Positions 51,847 through 63,005 of a stretch of DNA of 64,000 nucleotides are shown here, piece by piece. The DNA comes from Rhodopseudomonas sp. Lineage in GTDB: Bacteria; Pseudomonadota; Alphaproteobacteria; Rhizobiales; Xanthobacteraceae. The stretch lies in contig NZ_JACABA010000002.1 in assembly GCF_013377015.1 (NCBI RefSeq), positions 124,001 through 188,000 of the forward strand, given 5' to 3'. Numbering within the stretch: the first letter of the stretch is position 1; every line of letters begins with the position of its first letter. The notes under the pieces were generated by a model that searched no databases, was not told the DNA's origin, and saw nothing but the letters and a program-made list of their open reading frames with translations. Position numbers and translations under genes: made by a program.

Positions 51847-54717
51847 ATGATCGAAAAAAACTACCAGCCCGCCGAGATCGAAGGCCGCATTGGGCGCGCC
51901 TGGGAAGACGCCGGCGCCTTCAAGGCCGGACGTTCCGACCGCCGCAACGCCGAGCCGTTCTCGATCGTGATTCCGCCGCCGAACGTCACCGGCTCGCTGC
52001 ATATGGGGCACGCGCTCAACAACACGCTGCAGGACATTCTGTGCCGGTTCGAGCGGATGCGCGGCCGCGACGTGCTGTGGCAGCCCGGCACCGATCATGC
52101 CGGCATCGCCACCCAGATGGTGGTCGAACGCCAGCTGATGGAACGCCAGGAGCCGGGCCGCCGCGAGATGGGCCGCGCAAAATTCCTCGAACGTGTCTGG
52201 CAGTGGAAGACCGAGAGCGGCGGCGTCATCGTGAACCAGCTGAAGCGGCTCGGGGCCTCCTGCGACTGGTCGCGCGAACGCTTCACCATGGACGAGGGCC
52301 TGTCCCGCGCCGTGATCAAGGTGTTCGTCGAGTTGCATCGTGACGGCCTGATCTACAAGGACAAGCGGCTGGTCAATTGGGACCCGAAGCTGCTCACCGC
52401 GATCTCCGATCTCGAAGTGCAGCAGGTCGAGGTCAAGGGCCATCTGTGGTATCTGCGCTATCCGATCGAAGGCGCCAGTTTCGATCCGGAAAATCCCGAG
52501 AGCTTCATCGTCGTCGCCACCACACGGCCGGAGACCATGCTGGGCGATTCCGCCGTGGCGGTGAATCCGGACGATTACCGCTACACCCATGCGGTGGGGC
52601 GCAACGTCATCCTGCCGCTGGTCGGCCGCAAGATCCCGATCATCACCGATGAATATTCCGATCCCGATAAGGGTTCGGGCGCGGTGAAGATCACGCCGGC
52701 GCATGACTTCAACGATTTCGAGGTCGGCCGCCGCCACAATCTGCGGCAGATAAGCGTTCTGGATACCGAGGGCCGTCTCGACCTGGTCGACAACGAGGCC
52801 TATCTGCACGGCCTGCCCGAAGGGGCGTCGGAATTCGCCGCCGAGATGCACGGCGTCGATCGCTTCGCCGCGCGCAAACTGATCCTGGCGCGGCTGGAGG
52901 ATTTCGGCTTCCTGCAGCGGGTCGAACCCAACGTCCACATGGTGCCGCATGGCGACCGCTCCGGCGTGGTGATCGAGCCCTATCTGACCGACCAGTGGTA
53001 TGTCGACGCCAAGACGCTGGCGCAGCCGGCGATCGCCGCGGTGCGCTCGGGCGCCACCGCCTTCGTGCCGAAGAACTGGGAAAAGACCTATTTCGAATGG
53101 ATGGACAACATCCAGCCCTGGTGCATCTCGCGGCAATTGTGGTGGGGCCACCAGATTCCCGCCTGGTATGGCCCGGACGGCAAGGTGTTCGTCGCCGAGA
53201 CCGAGGAAGAGGCGGTCGGCCACGCGCTCGGCTATTACGTCGAGCAGGAAGTGATCACGCCCGAGCAGGGCGAGGCGATGGCGAACGATCCGGCGCAGCG
53301 CGAGGGCTTCATTACGCGCGATGAAGACGTGCTCGACACCTGGTTTTCCTCCGCGCTGTGGCCGTTCTCGACGCTGGGCTGGCCGGACTCCGACACCGAC
53401 ATCAAGCGCTACTACCCCACCGACGTGCTGGTCACCGGCTTCGACATCATCTTCTTCTGGGTCGCCCGGATGATGATGATGGGCATGCACTTCATGAAGG
53501 ACGTGCCGTTCCCGACCGTCTACATCCACGCCCTCGTCCGCGACGAGAAGGGCGCCAAGATGTCGAAGTCGAAGGGCAATGTCATCGATCCGTTGCACCT
53601 GATCGACGATTACGGCGCCGACGCGCTGCGCTTCACGCTGGCCGCGATGGCGGCGCAGGGTCGCGACATCAAGCTGGCGCCGCAGCGGGTCGAGGGCTAC
53701 CGCAATTTCGCGACGAAGCTGTGGAACGCCAGCCGCTTCGCCGAGATGAACGGCTGCGCGCTGCCCAAGGGCTTCGACCACACCGCGGCGACGCAGACGC
53801 TGAACCGCTGGATCGCGCACGAAACCGTGCGCGCCACCCGCGAGGTCACCGAGGCGATCGAGGCCTATCGCTTCAACGACGCCGCCGCCGCCGCCTATCG
53901 CTTTGTCTGGAACGTGTATTGCGACTGGTATCTCGAACTCGCCAAGCCGGTGATGATGGGCGAGGACGGTCCGGCCAAGACCGAGACAAGGGCGATGGTG
54001 GCCTGGGCGCGCGACGAAATCCTCAAGCTGCTGCATCCGTTCATGCCGTTCATCACCGAGGAATTGTGGGCGGTGACGGCGCCACGCGACGTGCTGCTGG
54101 CGCTGGCGCCATGGTCGCGGCAACGCGGGCCGACGCCTGCGGAATTGTCGCTGCTGGCGGCGTCGGTGGCGGGCGATCCGGTGGCGATGCCGACCATCAT
54201 CAACATGCCGGAACCGACGCCGGATTTCCGCGACGATGCCGCCGAAGCCGAGATCGGCTGGGTGGTCGATCTGGTCACCGCGATCCGTTCGCTGCGCGCC
54301 GAGATGAACATCACGCCGGCGACTCTGACGCCACTGATGCTGATCAAGGCGTCGCCCGACATGCAGGCGCGGGCGCAGCGCTGGAGCGATGTGGTGAAGC
54401 GGCTGGCGCGAGTCGGCGAGATCTCGTTCGCCGACACCGCGCCGCAGGGCGCGGTGCAGCTCCTGGTGCGCGGCGAAGTCGCGGCGCTGCCGCTGAAGGG
54501 CTTGATCGATCTGGTCGCCGAGCAGGCGCGACTCGACAAGGAACTCGCCAAGGCGGAGGCCGACATCAAGCGGGTCGACGCCAAGCTGTTGAACGAGAAA
54601 TTCGTCGCCAACGCGCCGGACGAGATCGTCGAAGAGGAAAAGGACAAGCATGCGGCCGCGACCGCGCGCAAAGTCAAGATCCTCGAGGCGCTGGAGCGGC
54701 TGAAGACCGTGGTGTGA
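51847..54717 (+). CDS. valS: Valyl-tRNA synthetase
   Basis: The 956-residue class I synthetase charges tRNA-Val. The HIGH motif is HMGH at residues 52-55 in PPPNVTGSLHMGHALNN. The editing (CP1) domain contains VVATTRPETMLGDSAVAV. KMSKS is exact at 571-575, in GAKMSKSKGNVIDP. The C-terminus is the usual tRNA-binding coiled coil (from about 890). I start at the ATG at 51847 (MIEKNYQPAEIE); the TTG at 51808 adds no family sequence. Confidence 0.97.
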   Translation: MIEKNYQPAEIEGRIGRAWEDAGAFKAGRSDRRNAEPFSIVIPPPNVTGSLHMGHALNNTLQDILCRFERMRGRDVLWQPGTDHAGIATQMVVERQLMERQEPGRREMGRAKFLERVWQWKTESGGVIVNQLKRLGASCDWSRERFTMDEGLSRAVIKVFVELHRDGLIYKDKRLVNWDPKLLTAISDLEVQQVEVKGHLWYLRYPIEGASFDPENPESFIVVATTRPETMLGDSAVAVNPDDYRYTHAVGRNVILPLVGRKIPIITDEYSDPDKGSGAVKITPAHDFNDFEVGRRHNLRQISVLDTEGRLDLVDNEAYLHGLPEGASEFAAEMHGVDRFAARKLILARLEDFGFLQRVEPNVHMVPHGDRSGVVIEPYLTDQWYVDAKTLAQPAIAAVRSGATAFVPKNWEKTYFEWMDNIQPWCISRQLWWGHQIPAWYGPDGKVFVAETEEEAVGHALGYYVEQEVITPEQGEAMANDPAQREGFITRDEDVLDTWFSSALWPFSTLGWPDSDTDIKRYYPTDVLVTGFDIIFFWVARMMMMGMHFMKDVPFPTVYIHALVRDEKGAKMSKSKGNVIDPLHLIDDYGADALRFTLAAMAAQGRDIKLAPQRVEGYRNFATKLWNASRFAEMNGCALPKGFDHTAATQTLNRWIAHETVRATREVTEAIEAYRFNDAAAAAYRFVWNVYCDWYLELAKPVMMGEDGPAKTETRAMVAWARDEILKLLHPFMPFITEELWAVTAPRDVLLALAPWSRQRGPTPAELSLLAASVAGDPVAMPTIINMPEPTPDFRDDAAEAEIGWVVDLVTAIRSLRAEMNITPATLTPLMLIKASPDMQARAQRWSDVVKRLARVGEISFADTAPQGAVQLLVRGEVAALPLKGLIDLVAEQARLDKELAKAEADIKRVDAKLLNEKFVANAPDEIVEEEKDKHAAATARKVKILEALERLKTVV

Positions 54718-54793
54718 CGCCGGCGATGCTCGATCTGTGCTCGATTGAACCCTCTTCGCAAGCATCCCTGGCGGTGCAGTCGTAACCCAAAAG

Positions 54794-54896
54794 TCGTCAC
54801 CCTCCGCGAAAGCGGAGGGCCTAGTAATGGAGAGCGCTCGTTATTGGACGAAGCGCTCTGGGATACTGGGTCGTTCGGTCAAGCCGGACGATGACG
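54794..54896. repeat. Compound palindromic repeat overlapping the 3' end of the glycosylase gene
   Basis: The element has a perfect 8-bp stem with GAAA loop (CCCTCCGCGAAAGCGGAGGG, 54800-54819), then AGAGCGCT/AGCGCTCT arms (54831-54859), and an imperfect GTCGTTCGGTCAAGCCGGAC hairpin. This is a dispersed family in Bradyrhizobium-group genomes. It separates the convergent valS and glycosylase genes and contributes the last few codons of the latter. Confidence 0.75.
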
Positions 54897-55511
54897 GTCT
54901 TGGTTCGGAAACGCCTTGCTCAGGAAACGCGAGCCCTGCAGCCCATAACGCCACGGCAACTCGACCGCCTTGGTGATGCCGATGCGAATGCCGGTGACGA
55001 TCTTCGGCACAGCGATGCGCGCATGCAGCGCGATCGGCGGCTTGTCGAGCGGCAGGCCGTTGTGCTTGTAGGTGATCGCCAGGGCCTGTGTAAGCTTGCC
55101 CGGGCCGGAGCACAGCGCGCGCGGGTCGTCGAGGCCGCGTCGCCGCCGCATAGCGGCGAGGCCGTGGGTCGGCTCCAGCGCGCGGATCAGCACCGCGCTG
55201 GCCGAGCCTTCAGCTTCGCAAACGACATTGACGCACCAGTGCATGCCGTAGGAGCGATAGACATAGGCGAAGCCGGGCGGGCCGAACATCACGGCGTTGC
55301 GCGGGGTAGGGCCGCGGAACGAATGCGCCGCCGGGTCGCTGTGGTGATAGGCCTCGACCTCGACGACGATGCCGCCGACGCCGTCCACCAGCAGCGTCGC
55401 GCCGATCAGCTCGGGCGCCACCTCATGGACGCTGCGGGCGAAGAAAGCGCGGCGCAGCGGCGGGCCGAGGCTCGGGAGGCGCGGGGCAGCTGGAACGCGG
55501 GGGCGGGGCAT
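54879..55511 (-). CDS. DNA-3-methyladenine glycosylase (Aag/MPG family)
   Basis: The 210-residue enzyme removes alkylated purines in base-excision repair. Family marks are [29 protein letters not shown] with the catalytic glutamate, [32 protein letters not shown] and [12 protein letters not shown]. The family normally ends soon after SRFLSK.FP; here about eight extra residues (NQDRHRPA) come from the palindromic repeat. The start at 55511 ([11 protein letters not shown]) is preferred; an ATG at 55562 is in frame. Confidence 0.9.
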   Translation of the reverse strand: MPRPRVPAAPRLPSLGPPLRRAFFARSVHEVAPELIGATLLVDGVGGIVVEVEAYHHSDPAAHSFRGPTPRNAVMFGPPGFAYVYRSYGMHWCVNVVCEAEGSASAVLIRALEPTHGLAAMRRRRGLDDPRALCSGPGKLTQALAITYKHNGLPLDKPPIALHARIAVPKIVTGIRIGITKAVELPWRYGLQGSRFLSKAFPNQDRHRPA

Positions 55512-55650
55512 GGCGCTCCGGTTGGCACGGGCCGGGACCCGCGATGGATACAGTTTGAGCATTATTCCAATGGATGATCCCCAGCAAGGCGCGCGGGTTG
55601 CGGGACAATGCCCGGCGGATTAGGTAAGGCTCTGCCAGATCGGACTCGCC

Positions 55651-56610
55651 ATGGTCGTCGTCGTCGATACCGTCTCAACAACCCCGTTGCGCCCGCGCCA
55701 TCCCGAGAAGGTGGCCCGGCCGGATTCGCCGTCGCCGAAGAAGCCGGACTGGATCCGGGTGCGCGCGCCGAGCAGCCGCGGCTATGCCGACACGCGTGCC
55801 ATCGTCAAGGCCAACGGCCTGGTCACAGTGTGCGAGGAGGCCGGCTGCCCGAATATCGGCGAGTGCTGGGACAAGAAGCACGCCACCTTCATGATCATGG
55901 GCGACACCTGCACCCGCGCCTGCGCGTTCTGCAACGTCCGCACCGGGATGCCCGGCGCGCTCGATCCGCTCGAGCCGGAGCACGTCGCCGAGGCGACCCG
56001 CAAGTTGGGGCTGGCGCATATCGTCGTGACTTCGGTGGATCGCGACGATCTCGCCGACGGCGGCGCTGCGCATTTCGCCGCGACCATTCGCGCGCTGCGC
56101 GAGCGCTGCCCAACCACCACGATCGAAATCCTCACCCCGGATTTCCTGCGCAAGGATGGCGCGCTGGAAATCGTGGTCGCCGCCAAGCCCGACGTGTTCA
56201 ACCACAACCTCGAAACCGTGCCGTCGCGCTATCTCACGGTGCGGCCCGGCGCGCGCTACTTCCATTCGATTCGGCTGCTGCAGCGGGTGAAGGAAATCGA
56301 TCCGACCATCTTCACCAAATCCGGCATCATGGTCGGACTCGGCGAGGAGCGCCACGAGGTGCTGCAGGTGATGGACGACCTGCGCTCGGCCGATGTCGAT
56401 TTCCTCACCATCGGGCAATATCTGCAGCCAACCCTCAAGCACCACGCCGTGATGCGCTACGTCTCGCCGGAAGAATTCGCCGGCTATGAGCAGGTCGCCT
56501 ATTCCAAGGGTTTTCTGATGGTGTCGGCCAGTCCGATGACGCGGTCGTCGCATCATGCCGGCGACAATTTCACCAAGCTGCAGGCGGCGCGCGCCGCGCT
56601 GGCGCGCTGA
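55651..56610 (+). CDS. lipA: Lipoyl synthase
   Basis: The 319-residue radical SAM enzyme inserts two sulfurs into octanoyl groups on lipoyl domains. Both iron-sulfur cysteine sets are present: C61, C66 and C72 in [12 protein letters not shown] (auxiliary cluster) and C87, C91 and C94 in CTRACAFC (radical SAM cluster). The late RSSYHA-type segment is RSSHHAGD, holding the serine that ligates the auxiliary cluster. A RatA-like gene follows after 9 nt. Confidence 0.97.
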   Translation: MVVVVDTVSTTPLRPRHPEKVARPDSPSPKKPDWIRVRAPSSRGYADTRAIVKANGLVTVCEEAGCPNIGECWDKKHATFMIMGDTCTRACAFCNVRTGMPGALDPLEPEHVAEATRKLGLAHIVVTSVDRDDLADGGAAHFAATIRALRERCPTTTIEILTPDFLRKDGALEIVVAAKPDVFNHNLETVPSRYLTVRPGARYFHSIRLLQRVKEIDPTIFTKSGIMVGLGEERHEVLQVMDDLRSADVDFLTIGQYLQPTLKHHAVMRYVSPEEFAGYEQVAYSKGFLMVSASPMTRSSHHAGDNFTKLQAARAALAR

Positions 56611-56619
56611 GACGTCGAC

Positions 56620-57096
56620 ATGCCGCAATTCCAGAGCAAGCGCCGGGTGCGCCACAGCGCCGAGCAGATGTTCGACCTCGTCGCGGACGTCGAGCGCTAT
56701 CCGGAATTCGTGCCTCTGTGTAGCGCGCTGAAAATCCGGCAGCGTCTGGAAAAACCCGACGGCACCGAGGTGCTGACGGCGGACATGACGGTGTCGTTCA
56801 AACTGATCCGCGAGACCTTCACCAGCCGGGTGACGCTGGATCGCGCCAATCTGAAGATTTTGGTGGAGTATCTGCAGGGCCCGTTCTCGCATCTGCAGAA
56901 CCGCTGGGCGTTCGAGCCGCGTGGCGACGCGGCCTGCGATGTCGGATTCTTTCTGGCCTACGAGTTCAGGAACCGGATGCTGGCGATGCTGATGGGCACG
57001 ATGTTCGACACCGCGTTCCATCGCTTCGCCGCGGCGTTCGAAAAACGCGCCGGCGAAGTTTACGGCCGCGCGCAGGCTCGCAAGCTTATGGTCTAG
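56620..57096 (+). CDS. RatA/Coq10-like START-domain protein
   Basis: The 158-residue SRPBCC protein has the family start MPQFQSKRRVRHSAEQMFDLVADVERYPEFVPLC and the late LQNRWAFEP and FRNRMLAMLMGTMFDTAF stretches. Coq10 homologues bind ubiquinone and help respiration; RatA of E. coli was described as a ribosome anti-association toxin. Being next to lipA in an alphaproteobacterium, the Coq10-like role is likelier; that is inference. Its start lies 9 nt after lipA, so the two form an operon. Confidence 0.9.
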   Translation: MPQFQSKRRVRHSAEQMFDLVADVERYPEFVPLCSALKIRQRLEKPDGTEVLTADMTVSFKLIRETFTSRVTLDRANLKILVEYLQGPFSHLQNRWAFEPRGDAACDVGFFLAYEFRNRMLAMLMGTMFDTAFHRFAAAFEKRAGEVYGRAQARKLMV

Positions 57097-57099
57097 TAG

Positions 57100-57735
57100 T
57101 CAGCCCTTGTCGGGCTTCGGCTTGAGCGGCGGCGCGGCGCGGCGCCGTTTCACCGCGGCGCGGCGCGGGCTGCGAGCGACCCGCAGGCGTGATGCGCTGA
57201 CCGCTGTTCGCGGCTTTGTCGGAGCCTGTGGGCCGCGTGCCAGTTCCATCAGCATGCGCAAGGCTTCGACCACCGAGCGCTGACGCACCGCGCTGCGCCC
57301 GATCGCCCCAAAACGATGTTCGCGGTGGGCGATCCGGCCGTCGCGCGCCGCAACCGCGAAATGCACCAGGCCAACCGGCTTGCCGGGCGTGGCACCACCC
57401 GGGCCGGCGATGCCGGTGATCGACACCGCGAGATCGACGTCGGCGTTTTCCAGCGCGCCGACCGCCATCGCGGTCGCGGTCTCCTTGCTGACCGCGCCGA
57501 AGGTCGACAGCATCGTATTGGTGACGCCGAGCATCGCGTGCTTGGCCTCATTGGAATAGGTGATGAAGCCGCGGTCGATCACGTCGCTGGAGCCGGGGAT
57601 GTCGGTCAGTGTCGCGGCGACCAAACCGCCGGTGCAGGATTCGGCGGTGGCAATGGTCAGCTTGCGCGAGCGGCACAGATCAAGCAGCGAGCGGGCCAGA
57701 GCGCGGGAATCGGCGCGGGCGTCGCTGCCGCTCAT
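57100..57735 (-). CDS. pncC: CinA C-terminal domain protein (nicotinamide-nucleotide amidase, PncC-like)
   Basis: The 211-residue protein is a stand-alone CinA C-terminal domain: TIATAESCTGGLVAATLTD, then FITYSNEAKHAMLGV, VSKETATAMAVGAL and DLAVSITGIAGPGGATPGKP. PncC turns nicotinamide mononucleotide to nicotinic acid mononucleotide in NAD recycling. An unusual Arg/Lys/Pro-rich tail of about 45 residues follows (RRAAVKRRRAAPPLKPKP), probably disordered. Its start lies 1 nt from the ispDF stop, so the two are co-transcribed. Confidence 0.92.
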   Translation of the reverse strand: MSGSDARADSRALARSLLDLCRSRKLTIATAESCTGGLVAATLTDIPGSSDVIDRGFITYSNEAKHAMLGVTNTMLSTFGAVSKETATAMAVGALENADVDLAVSITGIAGPGGATPGKPVGLVHFAVAARDGRIAHREHRFGAIGRSAVRQRSVVEALRMLMELARGPQAPTKPRTAVSASRLRVARSPRRAAVKRRRAAPPLKPKPDKG

Positions 57736-57736
57736 C

Positions 57737-58933
57737 TCAACCGTCCAGCCCGTTCGGGCCCCAGGGCAGCCGGATCGTGGCGGAGGCAGTGGCGGCGATG
57801 CCTTCCTCGCGGCCGGTGAAGCCGAGCCGTTCGCTGGTGGTCGCCTTCACCGCGACGCGCGCCACCGGCACGCCGGTGATCTCCGCGATCTTCGCCCGCA
57901 TCGCGTCGCGCAGGGGGCCGATCTTGGGGCGTTCGCAGATCATCGTGACTTCGAGATTGGCGATTCTGCCGCCGCGCGCGGTCAAGCGGTCGACGGCATA
58001 TTTCAAGAATTTGTCGGACGCGGCGCCCTTCCACTGCGGATCGCTCGGAGGAAAATGCGAGCCGATATCGCCGTCGGCCAGCGCGCCGAGGATCGCATCG
58101 ACCAGCGCATGCAGGCCGACGTCGCCGTCGGAATGCGCCAGGAAGCCGCGATTATGCGGCACCTTGAGGCCGCACAGCCAGACGTGATCGCCGTCGCCGA
58201 AGGCGTGGACGTCGTAGCCGGTGCCGGTCCGCACGTCGCCGAGCAGGGCGCCGAGCCGGGATTCCTCGCGGACAAAATCTTCCGGTGTGGTGAGCTTCAT
58301 GTTCGCAACATCGCCTTCAAATGTTGAGACCGTCAATCCCGCCCATTCCGCGATCGCGGCGTCATCGGTAAAATCATCGCGGCCGTCGCGCGCGGCGCGG
58401 CGATGGGCGTCGAGAATGACGTCGAACCGGAACGCCTGCGGGGTCTGGGCGATCCGCAACTTCGCCCGCTCCGGCGTGGCCTCGACCTGTTCGGCGGCGT
58501 CAACCTGCTTGATGGTGTCGGTCACCGCGATCACCGGCAGCGCCGCGCCGGTTCGTCCGGCGGCCTCGATCGCGCGCGAGATCAGCGCCGGGGTGACGAA
58601 CGCCCGCGCCGCGTCATGGATCAGCACCACGTCGGGCGACAGGCCGGCCAGCGCTTCGAGGCCGGCGCGGACCGACGCCTGCCGGGTCGCACCGCCGCCG
58701 ACGGCGGGTTGGTAGTTCAGTCCGCTGACCGCCTGATTGAACATCGCGGCGTCGTCCGGGTTGGTGACCGGCTGGACCGCGAAGATCTCCGGATGGATGC
58801 AGAACGGCTCCATCGCCCGGGCAATCACTGAGCGGCCGGCCAGCGTACGGTATTGCTTGGGGCCGCCCGAGCCGGCACGAAGGCCGCGGCCGGCCGCGAC
58901 GATAATGGCGGCAGTGCGTTGTGATTTCGACAT
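57737..58933 (-). CDS. ispDF: Bifunctional IspD/IspF (isoprenoid MEP pathway)
   Basis: The 398-residue fusion carries two MEP-pathway activities. Residues 1-230 form IspD (MEP cytidylyltransferase), with the nucleotide-binding [21 protein letters not shown] and the [13 protein letters not shown] segment. Residues 235-398 form IspF (MECDP synthase), with the zinc-site [39 protein letters not shown] and [19 protein letters not shown]. Such fusions are standard in many alphaproteobacteria. It is divergent from dusB, with about 210 nt between the starts. Confidence 0.96.
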   Translation of the reverse strand: MSKSQRTAAIIVAAGRGLRAGSGGPKQYRTLAGRSVIARAMEPFCIHPEIFAVQPVTNPDDAAMFNQAVSGLNYQPAVGGGATRQASVRAGLEALAGLSPDVVLIHDAARAFVTPALISRAIEAAGRTGAALPVIAVTDTIKQVDAAEQVEATPERAKLRIAQTPQAFRFDVILDAHRRAARDGRDDFTDDAAIAEWAGLTVSTFEGDVANMKLTTPEDFVREESRLGALLGDVRTGTGYDVHAFGDGDHVWLCGLKVPHNRGFLAHSDGDVGLHALVDAILGALADGDIGSHFPPSDPQWKGAASDKFLKYAVDRLTARGGRIANLEVTMICERPKIGPLRDAMRAKIAEITGVPVARVAVKATTSERLGFTGREEGIAATASATIRLPWGPNGLDG

Positions 58934-59144
58934 CGTGACCAGCAGGAATTACGCGGTTGAAGGGAGAGTTTTGGCGGTGCAGCGCAAAGCCATTACCATG
59001 CCGAGGCGTATATTCATCCTGATTCCATGGTTTTTGGAGACGAGCGCCGACAACATTGCTGCAATGCACTTGCAAGTCCGGCAGAACTGGCTAAACTGTA
59101 GGCAACAGGTTAGAGTGCCCAACAAATGAGCCGGACCCATCGCG

Positions 59145-60209
59145 ATGATGCGGTGGCTAGAGAATGAGCATACCGTGACCGGCCCGAAACTATCAGGTTC
59201 TACGCCATTGAGAATTGGCAATATTGACGTGGTCAACCGGGTCATCCTGGCACCGATGTCCGGTATCACCGACGCGCCGTTCCGCCGGCAGACCGCGGCG
59301 CTCGGCGCCGGCTTGGTGGTTTCCGAAATGACTGCCAGCGAGGATCTGGCGCGGGGACGTGCGATGTCGATCCGGCGCTGCGATGTCGGCGGCGCTGGCG
59401 CGCATGTCGTGCAACTGGCGGGCTGTCAAACGCGATGGATGGCGGAAGGCGCGCGGATCGCGGAGGCCGGCGGCGCCGACATCATCGACATCAATATGGG
59501 GTGCCCGGCGCGGCACGTGACCGGCGGTGCGTCAGGCTCGGCGCTGATGCGCGATCTCGATCATGCGTTGAAGCTGATCGAAGCGACGATCGCCGCGGTG
59601 AAGGTCCCGGTGACGCTGAAGATGCGGCTCGGTTGGGACGACCGGTCGATGAACGCGCCGGAGCTGGCGCAGCGCGCGCAGGCCGCGGGAGTCAAGCTGA
59701 TCACCGTTCACGGCCGCACCCGCTGCCAGTTCTACAAGGGCGAGGCCGACTGGGGCGCGGTCCGCGCGGTCAAAGACGCGATCGATATTCCGCTCGTGGT
59801 CAACGGCGACATTACCTCGTTCGAGACCGCGATATCGGCGCTGGAGCTATCGGGCGCCGATGCGGTGATGATTGGTCGCGGCGCGCTGGGCCAGCCCTGG
59901 CTGCCCGGCCAGATCGGACGGCAAATGCAAACGGGCGTCGCGGAGCGCGCGCCGGCGCTGGCCGATCAGCTCTCTTATCTGCGCGTTCTCTACGACGACA
60001 TTCTCAGCCTCTACGGGGTGCGGATCGGGCTTCGCCACGCCCGCAAGCATCTCGGCTGGGCGCTCGACGTCGCGGCCGCCAGCGGCAATGCGCCGCTGTC
60101 CGCGCTGAAGAATTGGCGCACCCGGATCCTGACCGCGGAAGATCCGGCCGCCGTGCATCGTTCGCTCGGCGATGCCTATGATGATTTCGCCTGGAGTGCC
60201 GCCGCATGA
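59145..60209 (+). CDS. dusB: tRNA-dihydrouridine synthase B
   Basis: The 354-residue FMN enzyme reduces uridines in the tRNA D-loop or nearby. Marks are [16 protein letters not shown] at the start of the barrel, [20 protein letters not shown] with the catalytic cysteine, [11 protein letters not shown], and [18 protein letters not shown]. Upstream of ntrBC this gene is the nifR3 homologue. The start is uncertain: ATG at 59145 or 59148, or GTG at 59175 giving [14 protein letters not shown]. Its stop overlaps the ntrB ATG, showing the classic nifR3-ntrB-ntrC operon. Confidence 0.95.
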   Translation: MMRWLENEHTVTGPKLSGSTPLRIGNIDVVNRVILAPMSGITDAPFRRQTAALGAGLVVSEMTASEDLARGRAMSIRRCDVGGAGAHVVQLAGCQTRWMAEGARIAEAGGADIIDINMGCPARHVTGGASGSALMRDLDHALKLIEATIAAVKVPVTLKMRLGWDDRSMNAPELAQRAQAAGVKLITVHGRTRCQFYKGEADWGAVRAVKDAIDIPLVVNGDITSFETAISALELSGADAVMIGRGALGQPWLPGQIGRQMQTGVAERAPALADQLSYLRVLYDDILSLYGVRIGLRHARKHLGWALDVAAASGNAPLSALKNWRTRILTAEDPAAVHRSLGDAYDDFAWSAAA

Positions 60210-61378
60210 ACTTAGCCGCAGAGCCACGCCGGACACCGCCGACCGACAGCGACGCGATCCTCAACGCGCTGCCGAATCCGGTGTTGCTGATCGCGCCCGA
60301 CGGCAAGATCATCGACGCCAACATGGCGGCGGAATTCTTCTTCGAGATTTCGACCCAGTTCCTGCGCCGGCAGTCGCTGACCGAACTGGTGCCGTTCGGC
60401 AGTCCGTTGCTGGCGCTGATCGACCAGGTCAGAAGCAGCGGTTCGCCGGTCAATGAATACAAGGTCGATCTCGGCACGCCGCGGATCGGCGGCGACCGCC
60501 AGGTCGATCTGCATGTCACCCCGATGCCGGAGCGGCCGGGCCATATCGTGGTGATGCTGCAGGAGCGCACCATCGCCGACAAGATGGACCGGCAATTGAC
60601 CCACCGCAGCGCTGCGCGTTCGGTGATCGCGCTGGCGGCGATGCTGGCGCATGAGATCAAGAACCCGCTGTCCGGCATTCGCGGCGCGGCGCAATTGCTC
60701 GAGCAGCAGGCGTCGTCGGAAGACCGCATGCTGACGCGGCTGATCTGCGACGAGGCCGACCGCATCGTGACGCTGGTCGATCGCATGGAAGTGTTCGGCG
60801 ACGACCGGCCGGTAGCGCGCGGGCCGGTCAACATCCATTCGGTGCTGGATCACGTCAAGCGGCTCGCCCAGTCAGGCTTCGCGCGCAACATCAAGTTCAT
60901 CGAGGACTACGATCCGTCGCTGCCGCCGGTGCTGGCCAATCAGGATCAACTGATTCAGGTGTTTCTGAATCTGGTGAAGAATGCCGCCGAAGCCGTGGTC
61001 GATCTCGGCAGCGACGCGGAGATCCAGCTCACCACCGCGTTCCGGCCCGGCGTGCGGCTGTCGGTGCCCGGCAAGAAATCGCGGGTGTCGCTGCCGCTGG
61101 AATTCTGCGTCAAGGATAACGGGCCGGGCGTGCCGGAAGATCTGCTGCCGAACCTGTTCGATCCGTTCGTCACCACCAAGCCGTCGGGCTCGGGGCTCGG
61201 CCTCGCGCTGGTCGCCAAGATCGTCGGCGACCACGGCGGAATCATCGAATGCGAATCCCAGCCGCGCAAGACCACGTTTCGCGTGCTGTTGCCGATGTTC
61301 AATACCGCGAAGAACTATAATCAAGGCAACGGCGAGGACGTGCCGGCGTCGTCCCCTGCCTCACAGACTGCAAGATGA
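60206..61378 (+). CDS. ntrB: Nitrogen regulation sensor histidine kinase/phosphatase NtrB (GlnL)
   Basis: The 390-residue cytosolic kinase has an N-terminal PAS domain (about 15-125), the phospho-acceptor histidine H149 in [15 protein letters not shown], then an HATPase domain with [28 protein letters not shown] and [13 protein letters not shown]. It phosphorylates NtrC when nitrogen is low and PII is uridylylated. The ATG overlaps the dusB stop (ATGA). The ntrC start lies 9 nt after its stop. Confidence 0.96.
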   Translation: MNLAAEPRRTPPTDSDAILNALPNPVLLIAPDGKIIDANMAAEFFFEISTQFLRRQSLTELVPFGSPLLALIDQVRSSGSPVNEYKVDLGTPRIGGDRQVDLHVTPMPERPGHIVVMLQERTIADKMDRQLTHRSAARSVIALAAMLAHEIKNPLSGIRGAAQLLEQQASSEDRMLTRLICDEADRIVTLVDRMEVFGDDRPVARGPVNIHSVLDHVKRLAQSGFARNIKFIEDYDPSLPPVLANQDQLIQVFLNLVKNAAEAVVDLGSDAEIQLTTAFRPGVRLSVPGKKSRVSLPLEFCVKDNGPGVPEDLLPNLFDPFVTTKPSGSGLGLALVAKIVGDHGGIIECESQPRKTTFRVLLPMFNTAKNYNQGNGEDVPASSPASQTAR

Positions 61379-61387
61379 GGACTAACA

Positions 61388-62830
61388 ATGCCCGCAGGTA
61401 GCATACTTGTCGCCGATGATGACACCGCGATTCGCACCGTGCTCAATCAGGCGCTGTCGCGCGCCGGATACGAGGTGCGGCTGACCGGCAACGCGGCGAC
61501 GCTGTGGCGTTGGGTCAGCCAGGGCGAGGGCGATCTGGTGATCACCGACGTGGTGATGCCGGACGAGAACGCGTTCGATCTGTTGCCGCGGATCAAGAAA
61601 TTGCGGCCGAACCTCCCGGTCATCGTGATGAGCGCGCAGAACACCTTCATGACCGCGATCCGCGCCTCCGAGAAGGGCGCCTACGAATATCTGCCGAAGC
61701 CGTTCGATCTGAAGGAACTGATCGCGATCGTCGGCCGCGCGTTGGCGGAGCCGAAGGACCGCGCCGCGAGCCATGCCGACGAGGCGGAGTTCGATTCGAT
61801 TCCGCTGGTCGGCCGCTCGCCGGCGATGCAGGAAATCTACCGCGTGTTGGCGCGGCTGATGCAGACCGATCTGACGGTGATGATCTCCGGCGAATCCGGC
61901 ACCGGCAAGGAGCTGGTGGCGCGGGCGCTGCATGACTACGGCAAGCGCCGCAATGGCCCGTTCGTCGCCGTCAATATGGCGGCGATCCCGCGCGACCTGA
62001 TCGAGTCGGAATTGTTCGGCCACGAGCGCGGCGCCTTCACCGGCGCCAATACGCGCGCATCGGGCCGGTTCGAGCAGGCTGAGGGCGGCACGCTGTTTCT
62101 CGACGAGATCGGCGATATGCCAATGGAAGCACAGACAAGGCTGCTGCGGGTGCTGCAGCAGGGCGAATACACCACGGTCGGCGGCCGGACCCCGATCAAG
62201 ACCGACGTGCGGATCGTCGCGGCGAGCAACAAGGATCTCCGTATCCTGATCCAGCAGGGGCTGTTCCGCGAGGATCTGTTCTTCCGGCTCAACGTGGTGC
62301 CGCTGCGGCTGCCGCCGCTGCGCGAGCACATCGAGGATCTGCCCGATCTGGTCCGGCATTTCTTCGCGCTGGCGGAGAAGGATGGATTGCCGGCCAAGAA
62401 ACTGGATTCGGCGGCGCTCGAGCGCCTGAAGCAGCATCGCTGGCCCGGCAACGTCCGCGAGTTGGAAAACCTGGCCCGGCGGCTGGCCGCGCTGTATCCC
62501 CAGGACGTCATCACGGGTTCGGTGATCGACGGCGAATTGGCGCCGCCCGCGGTCGTCTCCAGCGGCAGCGCGCAGCACGGCGTCGAAAATCTTGGCGGCG
62601 CGGTCGAGATGTACCTGTCCTCGCACTTCTCCGGCTTCCCGAACGGCGTACCGCCGCCGGGCCTCTATCACCGGATCTTGCGCGAAATCGAGGTGCCGCT
62701 GCTGACCGCGGCGCTGGCGGCCACCCGGGGAAACCAGATCCGGGCGGCGGACCTGCTGGGGCTGAACCGAAACACCCTGCGCAAGAAGATTCGCGATCTC
62801 GACATTCAAGTTTATCGCACCGGCGGCTGA
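61388..62830 (+). CDS. ntrC: Nitrogen regulation response regulator NtrC (sigma-54 activator)
   Basis: The 480-residue activator has a receiver domain with phospho-acceptor D54 in [15 protein letters not shown]. The AAA+ domain has Walker A GESGTGKE (168-175), the sigma-54 contact motif GAFTGA at 215-220, and Walker [10 protein letters not shown]. The C-terminal Fis-type helix-turn-helix is [20 protein letters not shown]. It switches on nitrogen-assimilation promoters. The aap transporter earlier in this window is a possible target. ntrY begins about 175 nt downstream. Confidence 0.97.
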   Translation: MPAGSILVADDDTAIRTVLNQALSRAGYEVRLTGNAATLWRWVSQGEGDLVITDVVMPDENAFDLLPRIKKLRPNLPVIVMSAQNTFMTAIRASEKGAYEYLPKPFDLKELIAIVGRALAEPKDRAASHADEAEFDSIPLVGRSPAMQEIYRVLARLMQTDLTVMISGESGTGKELVARALHDYGKRRNGPFVAVNMAAIPRDLIESELFGHERGAFTGANTRASGRFEQAEGGTLFLDEIGDMPMEAQTRLLRVLQQGEYTTVGGRTPIKTDVRIVAASNKDLRILIQQGLFREDLFFRLNVVPLRLPPLREHIEDLPDLVRHFFALAEKDGLPAKKLDSAALERLKQHRWPGNVRELENLARRLAALYPQDVITGSVIDGELAPPAVVSSGSAQHGVENLGGAVEMYLSSHFSGFPNGVPPPGLYHRILREIEVPLLTAALAATRGNQIRAADLLGLNRNTLRKKIRDLDIQVYRTGG

Positions 62831-63005
62831 ATTCGCCGCGCTCGAGATCGTGCTCGGCCGGGTCTCTGCCCGAGATGCGGAAGTCTACGAGGTGACGGCG
62901 CCGCGGAATTGTCGTAATTGAGCAACATTGTTGTATGAATGCATCAGTCGGCGCGCTGATCGATCTTTGGCGTCCGCCTCGCGTTCACGCTCACATATTG
63001 CCGGA

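Noticed and set aside
51226..54765. A 1,179-codon open frame on the minus strand opposite popZ and valS
   Set aside because: It is rich in His/Arg/Asp/Gln with no domain pattern and lies exactly opposite two certain genes. Long antisense frames are common in GC-rich DNA.
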